A DNA stretch of 64,000 bases from Ideonella_A sakaiensis_A. GTDB taxonomy: Bacteria > Pseudomonadota > Gammaproteobacteria > Burkholderiales > Burkholderiaceae_C. Below the pieces are notes generated by a model that saw only the letters and a program-made list of their open reading frames with translations, ran no database searches and had not been told where the DNA came from. The position numbers and the translations under genes were made by a program. Within the stretch, counting starts at the first letter, position 1; every line of letters starts with the position of its first letter. Below, one piece after another: positions 59,101 through 64,000 of the stretch. The stretch spans positions 2,294,001 to 2,358,000 of the forward strand of contig NZ_CP182947.1 in NCBI RefSeq assembly GCF_048320135.1. Direction: 5' to 3'.

Positions 59101-60389
59101 AGGCGCTGGCGCTGCTGCTCGCCCGCGCCAGCGGTGGCGCGGCGCTGGTGGTCGCGCCGACATCGCTCGGCGGGAATTGGCTCGCCGAAGGACGGCGTTT
59201 TGCGCCGGGCCTGCAGCTGAGCGTGTTCGGTGATGGCGACCGCCGTGCGCTGATCGACGGCGCTACCGCCGGCGACGTGATCGTCGTCTCCTACCAGCTG
59301 CTGCAGCAGCATGCCGAGGATTTCGGCCGCCGCAGCTGGCACACGCTGGTCGTCGACGAGGCGCAGGCGATCAAGAATGCCGGCGCCAAACGCAGCCAGG
59401 CGGCGTTCGAGCTGCAGGCCGATTTCCGCATCGCGCTGTCCGGCACGCCGATCGAGAACCGGCTGGCCGAGTTGTGGTCGATCATGAAGCTGTGCAACCC
59501 GGGGCTGCTCGGCAGCGCGAAGCAGTTCAACGACCGGTTTGCCGTTCCAATTGAACGCGACGGCAACCGCATCGCGCAGCGCAACCTGCGGCGGCTGATC
59601 GCGCCGTTCGTGTTGCGCCGGACCAAGGCCGAAGTGCTCGACGACCTGCCGCCGCGCACCGAGACGACGCTTGCGGTCGACGCCGGGCCGGCCGAACGCG
59701 CGTTCTACGAGATCCTGCGCCAGCAGGCCCTGGCCGCGGCGGAAGCGTCCGCTGCATCCGACAAGCCCGGCCAGGCGCAGTTCAACATCCTCGCCCAGCT
59801 GACCCGGCTGCGCCGCGCGGCCTGCGACCCGCGGCTGGTCAACCCGGCCTTCGGCGCGCCCGGCGCCAAGGTCGCCGCCTTCGCCGAACTGGCGACCGAG
59901 CTGCGCGCAAACGGCCACAAGGCGCTGGTCTTCAGCCAGTTCGTCGATTTTCTTGCCCTGCTGCGCGAGCCGCTCGATGCGGCCGGCATCAACTACCAGT
60001 ACCTCGACGGCTCGACGCCGGCGGCCGAACGCACGCGCCGCGTCGCCGCCTTCCAGTCCGGTGAAGGCGACCTGTTCCTGATCAGCCTGAAGGCCGGCGG
60101 TTTCGGCCTGAACCTGACCGTCGCCGACTACGTGATCATTGCCGACCCATGGTGGAATCCGGCCGCCGAAGACCAGGCGAGCGGCCGCGCGCACCGGATC
60201 GGCCAGCAACGGCCGGTGACGGTCTATCGGCTGGTCAATCAGGGCACGCTGGAAAACCGCATCGTTGCGCTGCACCAGCACAAACGCGAACTGGCCGACA
60301 GCGTGCTCGAGCAGGGCGAGGCCGGCGGCACGCTGAAAACCGACGAGCTGCTGGCATTGATGCGCGGCGACAGCGGCGGCGAACCTTGA
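56130..60389 (+). CDS. SNF2-family DEAD/DEAH helicase with long unassigned N-terminal region
   Basis: 1419 residues. The C-terminal about 460 residues are a complete Snf2 ATPase: motif I LADDMGLGKTLQALALLL (about 980), motif II VVDEAQAIKN (about 1073), motif III ALSGTPIENRLAELW, motif IV ALVFSQFVDFL, and V/VI LKAGGFGLNLTVADYVIIADPWWNPAAEDQASGRAHRIGQQRPVTVYRLV. The preceding about 950 residues hold Leu/Ala-rich helices without a SWIM zinc motif or nuclease signature that I can see. Bacterial relatives are RapA-like remodelers of unclear role. Start: ATG directly after a TGA, no Shine-Dalgarno. The amidase gene follows by 31 bp. Confidence 0.9.
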   Translation: MAGPLQPTAAATAEPAPTNGEVASAFARLDDDQQLVLLAHALGWTPKSRAWIINLLAALGAVDAKGRRFGGEHVQMLVRGLAQAGWLVDAPNRIGGWQLVPQLRSALYLQLIDRHGLPRLRQALAATLRLDDSTPSSWAHFSDTDSAAAMVRLELFGGLPFERVLRLKEYCRFGVVWNDVFAAAVLADLDAALFARLEPLLQTQILERSLQRQLDEWVPASLPAVELAQQLLQQPAAAASGDGLRQLLVIHQLWSADPQRLLALLPPAGGAVVWADAARAALLARQGRWDEAEQAYERLLADARPTGGKRKGLLPELLALPYVLALLAQGSPVHLERALKFCLVESGRRQGSADSGWGLIALAIQIRRGDSRLDLGSFKPLSDRHAVYRLDFWRWLMRAWLKTGSDGTELHPREEDAAIRLREHLLGLGLEGLAGQLDGALAKLRGEPAAAEFFGAANQEAWRLALAELATLGVADAGAEADRTTRLLWVLDVDERGRIVDLLPFEQKRGPRGWGKPRDVPLTRLAKAEGLAPHDAAVAMALRPLPYNQRGFRFDLAAAAAALVDHPALELKEAPGIAVKLIEAQAELDVSQAGASLCLRLLPPLRTDEAESAAPWALSAAELKEQEALRQITVLRDGAHRARLIRLTAAQKRAAQLIGEQLLVPQSALPQLQTVLQRLGSHFAVHADVEQAEEKVRDVAADSRLRAELSPRGEALHLRLVVAPLGAAGPRLAPGHGRNRLLAKVGDETLGAQRDLALERQHLETVLDACTMLTPPADGRAEWQLDSADDALALLEQLPTLDALAGIDWPQGKPVRVETAAIGQLRVRLRSGRDWLALQGGVALDETEVIGLDALLDWSRSGGSRFVPLGDGRYLALTRELRSRLDELAAVAEPIAARQRRDSAETLQVPTLASGWLDATLAGSRFEPDTTFVSRIERLLETQALQPALPGALQAELRPYQREGYEWAMRLAAAGFGAILADDMGLGKTLQALALLLARASGGAALVVAPTSLGGNWLAEGRRFAPGLQLSVFGDGDRRALIDGATAGDVIVVSYQLLQQHAEDFGRRSWHTLVVDEAQAIKNAGAKRSQAAFELQADFRIALSGTPIENRLAELWSIMKLCNPGLLGSAKQFNDRFAVPIERDGNRIAQRNLRRLIAPFVLRRTKAEVLDDLPPRTETTLAVDAGPAERAFYEILRQQALAAAEASAASDKPGQAQFNILAQLTRLRRAACDPRLVNPAFGAPGAKVAAFAELATELRANGHKALVFSQFVDFLALLREPLDAAGINYQYLDGSTPAAERTRRVAAFQSGEGDLFLISLKAGGFGLNLTVADYVIIADPWWNPAAEDQASGRAHRIGQQRPVTVYRLVNQGTLENRIVALHQHKRELADSVLEQGEAGGTLKTDELLALMRGDSGGEP

Positions 60390-60420
60390 GCAGCAAGAAC
60401 AAGCATACGGAGCAGCACAG

Positions 60421-61818
60421 ATGAGCGGATCGCTTCACGAACTCGACGCCGTCGCGATGGTCGCGGCCTACCGCAGCCGAGCCTTGTCACCGGTCGAGGT
60501 CGTGCGCGACACGCTGGCCCGGATCGAGACATGGGAGCCGCAGCTGCAGGCAACCTATGCGCTCGATGCGCAGGCGGCGCTGCGCCAGGCTGAGGCATCA
60601 CAGGCTCGCTGGCTGGCCGGCGAGCCGCTCGGGCCGCTCGACGGCGTGCCGGTGACGATCAAGGAAAACATCGCGACCGCCGGCATCCCGACACCGCTGG
60701 GCACCGCGGCGACCGAACTGGCGCCGGCGCCGCGCGATGCGCCACCGGCCGCAAGGCTGCGCGAGACCGGCGCGGTGCTGCTCGCGAAGACGACAATGCC
60801 CGACTACGGCATGTTGTCGTCCGGCCTGTCGAGTTTTCACCCGCTGACGCGCAACCCGTGGCAACTCGACTGCAACCCCGGCGGCAGCAGCGCCGGCGCC
60901 GCTGCCGCCGCGGCCGCGGGTTACGGGCCGCTGCACCTCGGCACCGACATCGGCGGATCGATCCGGCTGCCGGCCGGCTGGTGCGGCGTGTTCGGCTTCA
61001 AGCCCAGCCTCGGCCGGATTCCGATCCATCCGCCGTATGCCGGCCGGGTCGCCGGGCCGCTGACCCGCAACGTTGCCGACGCGGCGCTCGCGATGGGCCC
61101 GTTGTCGCGGCCCGACCTGCGCGACACGATGAGCCTGCCGTGGCAGGAGATCGCCTGGCAGCGCCTCGAGCGCGATCCGAAAGGTCTGAAGATCGGCCTC
61201 TGGCTCGACGCCGGTTTCGGGCTGCCGCTCGATGCCGAGGTGCGTGCCGCGGTCGAGACGGCGGCGCGGCTGTTCGAGGGCGCCGGCGCCCACGTCGAGC
61301 TGATGCCGAGTTTTGTCCAGCGCCCGATGCTCGAAGGCATGGATGATTTCTGGCGCACCCGCAGCTGGATCGACATCTCAGCACTCGACGAGGCGCGCCG
61401 CGCGCGGGTGCTGCCGTTCATCGTCGAATGGGCGCGCGGTGGCGCCGGCCTCAGTGGCGAACGGGTGTTCAAGGGTTACAGCCAGATGGCGGTGCTGCGC
61501 GACGCTGCGGTCGCCGCCTGCGCGCCCTTCGATATCGTGTTGTCGCCGACCGCGCCGGTCGCCGCGTTCGACGCGACGTTGCCCTGCCCGACCAACGACC
61601 CGACGCGGCCGTTCGAGCACATCGTCTACACGCTGCCGTTCAACATGAGCGAACAGCCGGCGGCGAGCATCAATTGCGGCTGGACCGGATCCGGGCTGCC
61701 GATCGGCCTGCAGATCATCGGCGCCCGCCACGACGACCTCGGCGTATTGCAGGCGGCCCGCGCATGGGAGCAGATCAGGCCGACACAGCGACGCTGGCCC
61801 GAGCCACCCGCCGCCTGA
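60421..61818 (+). CDS. amidase (amidase signature family)
   Basis: 465 residues. The Ser-Ser-Lys triad is visible: Lys in PVTIKENIATAG, cis-Ser and nucleophile Ser in NPGGSSAGAAAAAAAGYGPLHLGTDIGGSIRLPAGWCGVFGFKPS. Family features such as VAGPLTRNVADAALAMGPLS and the C-terminal LPIGLQIIGARHDD are present. Hydrolyses an amide bond. GatA-specific partners gatB and gatC are absent, so it is not the tRNA amidotransferase subunit. Substrate unknown. GGAG lies about 10 nt upstream of the ATG. Confidence 0.93.
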   Translation: MSGSLHELDAVAMVAAYRSRALSPVEVVRDTLARIETWEPQLQATYALDAQAALRQAEASQARWLAGEPLGPLDGVPVTIKENIATAGIPTPLGTAATELAPAPRDAPPAARLRETGAVLLAKTTMPDYGMLSSGLSSFHPLTRNPWQLDCNPGGSSAGAAAAAAAGYGPLHLGTDIGGSIRLPAGWCGVFGFKPSLGRIPIHPPYAGRVAGPLTRNVADAALAMGPLSRPDLRDTMSLPWQEIAWQRLERDPKGLKIGLWLDAGFGLPLDAEVRAAVETAARLFEGAGAHVELMPSFVQRPMLEGMDDFWRTRSWIDISALDEARRARVLPFIVEWARGGAGLSGERVFKGYSQMAVLRDAAVAACAPFDIVLSPTAPVAAFDATLPCPTNDPTRPFEHIVYTLPFNMSEQPAASINCGWTGSGLPIGLQIIGARHDDLGVLQAARAWEQIRPTQRRWPEPPAA

Positions 61819-61963
61819 GGGTTCATCTTGCGATGCAGTCTGTCGCCAATGGCTGCCGCTGGGCGACCCGCCGTTGCAGCCCGTCGGAATCTGCTGGCCG
61901 CAGCCGCCGGGCTATCCCTAAAGTGGGCGCGATGGTGATTCTTCATGTGATCGGGCGGCACCG

Positions 61964-63313
61964 GTGAGCCGCTGGCAGACCTTCTCGGCAGCGGCAGTCC
62001 GCAGCTTCCGGGCCTATGCGGGCTGGCTGGTCGGCATCAGCTGGAAACGCTTCGTCGTGCTCGCGCTGCTACTGATCATCGCGGTCGAGGTGATCAGCGA
62101 ACTGCCGCCATTCACCTGGACGATCCACGAACAGGTCGAGATCACGACGCCGCGGCCAAAGAAAAAAATCGTCGACAAGCCGGCCAAGCCGCCGGTCGGC
62201 TACGAGGTCACGATCGACGACCACGGCGTGCGGATCACGCCGAAACAACCCGCCGCGCCGGCCTCGGCCGCATCAGCAGCCTCGTCCACGCCGGCCAGAC
62301 CCGGGCGCCCGACCGCGCCCGAGCCACCACCGCCGCCACCGCTGCCGCCGTCGGCGCCGTCTTTCCAGTTCAAGCTGCCGAAAGGCACCGATACCGACGA
62401 GGTCCGCCAGGCGATCGAAGATGCCCGGCGCGACATCGAGCAGGCTATAGCCGACGCCCGACAGGCTGCAGCCGATGCCGCGGAGGTGGTGGCCGAGAGC
62501 AGCGTGCCGAACCGCAGGGTGCGCGTGACCCGGCTCAAGCTCGGCGACTTTCTGAACAACCTCGCCTGGCTGTTCGTGATCGCGTCGGCGATCATCAAGT
62601 TTGCCTACAAGGGCCGCATCCAGGCCGAAACCAAGGCCGCGCAGGCAACCGAAACCGCCGAAAGCGAAGCACTGAAACGCCAGGTCGTCGAAGCGCGGAT
62701 GGCGGCAATGCAGGCGCAGGTCGAACCGCATTTCCTGTTCAACACGCTGGCCAGCATCGACCACCTGATCGAGACCGATCCGAAGCGGGCCTCGCAGATG
62801 CAGAAAAACCTGATTGCGTTGCTGCGTGCCAGCATGCCGTCGATGCGCGACGTCAACGGCGGCAGCACGAACCCCCGCGATCTCGGCCGCGAGCTGGCGG
62901 TGATCAGACCGTACCTGGAGATCCTGAAGGTGCGGATGGAGGAGCGGCTGAGCACCGAGATCAGGGTCAGCGACGGCCTGCTGTCGGCCGAATTCCCGCC
63001 GATGATGCTGCAAAGCCTGGTCGAGAATGCGATCAAGCACGGGCTGGAGCCGAAGGCCGACGGCGGCCGGCTGACCGTCAGCGCCGAAATCGTCCATGGC
63101 AAGCTGGCGGTGACGGTGGCCGATACCGGGCTCGGTTTCGGCAAGTCGGCGACCGCAGGCACCGGCATCGGGCTGTCGAATATCCGCGAGCGGCTGCAGC
63201 TGCTGTACGGCAGCAAGGCGGCGCTGAAAATTGCCGAAAATCCCGGTGGCGGTACCGCGGTGACGATCACCGTGCCCTACCAGTCGACCTCGGAGACAGG
63301 AGCCTCGACGTGA
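61964..63313 (+). CDS. LytS/AlgZ-type sensor histidine kinase
   Basis: 449 residues from a GTG. A first transmembrane helix lies at about 29-46 (RFVVLALLLIIAVEVIS). A region of about 150 residues follows, with a Pro-rich stretch (APEPPPPPPLPP) and an Ala/Asp/Arg-rich amphipathic helix. The second helix is near 197-214 (AWLFVIASAIIKFAY). Then comes the His_kinase domain with phospho-accepting His in QVEPHFLFNTLAS (about 254), and an HATPase with N-box ENAIKHGLE (about 354) and GTGIGLSNIRERL. It pairs with the LytTR regulator 40 nt downstream, linked by a 15-codon micro-ORF overlapping both. Confidence 0.92.
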   Translation: MSRWQTFSAAAVRSFRAYAGWLVGISWKRFVVLALLLIIAVEVISELPPFTWTIHEQVEITTPRPKKKIVDKPAKPPVGYEVTIDDHGVRITPKQPAAPASAASAASSTPARPGRPTAPEPPPPPPLPPSAPSFQFKLPKGTDTDEVRQAIEDARRDIEQAIADARQAAADAAEVVAESSVPNRRVRVTRLKLGDFLNNLAWLFVIASAIIKFAYKGRIQAETKAAQATETAESEALKRQVVEARMAAMQAQVEPHFLFNTLASIDHLIETDPKRASQMQKNLIALLRASMPSMRDVNGGSTNPRDLGRELAVIRPYLEILKVRMEERLSTEIRVSDGLLSAEFPPMMLQSLVENAIKHGLEPKADGGRLTVSAEIVHGKLAVTVADTGLGFGKSATAGTGIGLSNIRERLQLLYGSKAALKIAENPGGGTAVTITVPYQSTSETGAST

Positions 63314-63353
63314 ACATTCTCGACAACGGTGGTGGACGACAGGAGCGCCGCCG

Positions 63354-64000
63354 ATGACCCGCGCACTGATCGCCGACGATGAACGGCTGATGCGCGAGCA
63401 GATCCGCGGCCGGCTGGCCGAGGTCTGGCCCGAGCTCGAGATCGTTGCCGAGGCGCGCAACGGCCTCGAGGCGGTCGAGCTGACTGCGCAACATCACCCG
63501 GACATCGTTTTCCTCGACATCCGGATGCCAGGTCAGAACGGCGTCGCCGCGGCGCGCCAGATCGCGCAGTTGCCAACCCACGACGAGTCGCCGAACGGCG
63601 ACAACTGGCCCGGCTGCGAAATCGTCTTCATCACCGCCTACGACCAGTATGCGGTCGAGGCCTTCGAGCAGGGCGTCGTCGACTATGTGCTGAAGCCGGC
63701 CGACCCGGAGCGGCTGCGCCGCACCGTCGAGCGCATCCGCCAGCGGATCGGCGCCCGCGACGCGGCCGATGCCGCAGCCGCCCCGCTGCCGACCCATACG
63801 CCGGACATGCAAGGCCTGCTGCAGAAACTTGCGGCCCAGTTGAACCCGGCGCCGCCGACCCGGCTGCAGTGGATACAGGCCAGCGTCGGCCAGAGCATCC
63901 AGATGATCCCGGTCGACGAGGTGCTGTTTTTCATCTCCGACGAAAAATATACCCGCGTGCAGACGGCCAGCGTCGAGGCGCTGATCCGCAAGCCGATCAA
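63354..64000 (+). CDS. LytTR-type response regulator, cut by right edge
   Basis: First 215 residues. The receiver domain has acidic DD at 8-9, phospho-Asp55 (FLDIRMPG), Thr in FITAYD and Lys114 (YVLKPAD). After a linker, a LytTR DNA-binding domain begins about residue 165 (RLQWIQASVGQSIQMIPVDEVLFFISDEKYTRVQT). Such AlgR/LytR-like regulators control extracellular polysaccharide, type IV pili or stress genes. AGGAG lies 8 nt before the ATG. The receiver has an insertion (PTHDESPNGDNWPGCE) between the third strand and the conserved FITAYD. Confidence 0.93.
   Translation, partial: MTRALIADDERLMREQIRGRLAEVWPELEIVAEARNGLEAVELTAQHHPDIVFLDIRMPGQNGVAAARQIAQLPTHDESPNGDNWPGCEIVFITAYDQYAVEAFEQGVVDYVLKPADPERLRRTVERIRQRIGARDAADAAAAPLPTHTPDMQGLLQKLAAQLNPAPPTRLQWIQASVGQSIQMIPVDEVLFFISDEKYTRVQTASVEALIRKPI

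Noticed and set aside
56043..60281. 1412-codon open frame on the minus strand
   Set aside because: It is the mirror of the SNF2 helicase gene; the Arg/Gln/Leu-rich translation has no motif and arises from high-GC codon bias in the complementary strand.
60421..61818. gatA (aspartyl/glutamyl-tRNA amidotransferase subunit A)
   Set aside because: No gatB or gatC nearby and the sequence matches general amidases; the catalytic triad alone does not identify GatA.

Overview
The window is a high-GC, densely packed chromosomal segment from a proteobacterium. It is most probably a betaproteobacterium of the order Burkholderiales; I cannot name the genus. This placement rests on family knowledge: a fused 1195-residue indolepyruvate:ferredoxin oxidoreductase next to an Lrp regulator, a soluble NAD-dependent formate dehydrogenase (fds) operon, two Bug/TctC-type solute-binding proteins, the ilvE / CHCC zinc-finger / waaF gene order, lplT divergent from alr close to radA, and a Comamonadaceae-like GC-rich hairpin repeat. 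No prophage, transposase, CRISPR array or plasmid function was seen. Nearly all of the window is coding, often with overlapping start and stop codons.

Layout. 1-4.6 kb: the 5' part of glgX (minus), a divergent flavin disulfide oxidoreductase, a luciferase-like oxidoreductase, a SixA-type phosphatase and an Lrp-type regulator. 4.7-9.4 kb: the indolepyruvate oxidoreductase and an ArsS-type radical SAM protein. 9.5-17.4 kb: two UPF0149 paralogues, a metallophosphoesterase, a universal stress protein, a TetR regulator with a clear palindromic operator, mmsA, a CBS-domain protein, a divergent RlmN-like radical SAM enzyme and a thioesterase. 17.4-23.9 kb: a YegD-type Hsp70, a Tat-exported PhoX phosphatase, a lower-GC hypothetical gene bracketed by short direct repeats, an SDR oxidoreductase and rlpA. 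23.9-29.8 kb: the fds locus (fdsG and fdsB fused, then fdsA), its divergent regulator and tRNA-Arg(CCG).

30-37.9 kb: a membrane-anchored dihaem cytochrome c with a textbook terminator, a conserved hypothetical, a YheT-type hydrolase, an NTF2-like protein, an ECF sigma/anti-sigma pair, a SulP transporter coupled to a metallophosphoesterase, and a bacterial CarS-like membrane protein. 38-42.7 kb: a catabolic cluster with an alpha/beta hydrolase, two orphan Bug receptors, a GntR/FCD regulator and a fumarylacetoacetate hydrolase-family enzyme, with candidate GntR operators. 42.7-52.8 kb: waaF, zinc-finger protein and ilvE; then DoxX, a 5'-nucleotidase lipoprotein, a small membrane protein and radA; then a probable outer-membrane protein, a structured repeat, arfB, a DUF2177 protein and alr. 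52.8-64 kb: lplT, a long-armed REP-like inverted repeat, glutathione peroxidase, an aromatic aminotransferase, a 1419-residue SNF2 helicase, an amidase, and a LytS/LytTR-type two-component pair cut by the right edge.

Signals between genes. Many starts lack a Shine-Dalgarno sequence but carry an ACAAT or TAGAAT -10-like hexamer 6-8 nt upstream of the ATG, which points to leaderless transcripts. Two convergent pairs share a four-base palindrome containing both stop codons. Two operon gaps are exactly bridged by micro-ORFs. All functional calls come from reading motifs and recalling protein families; no database search was run.
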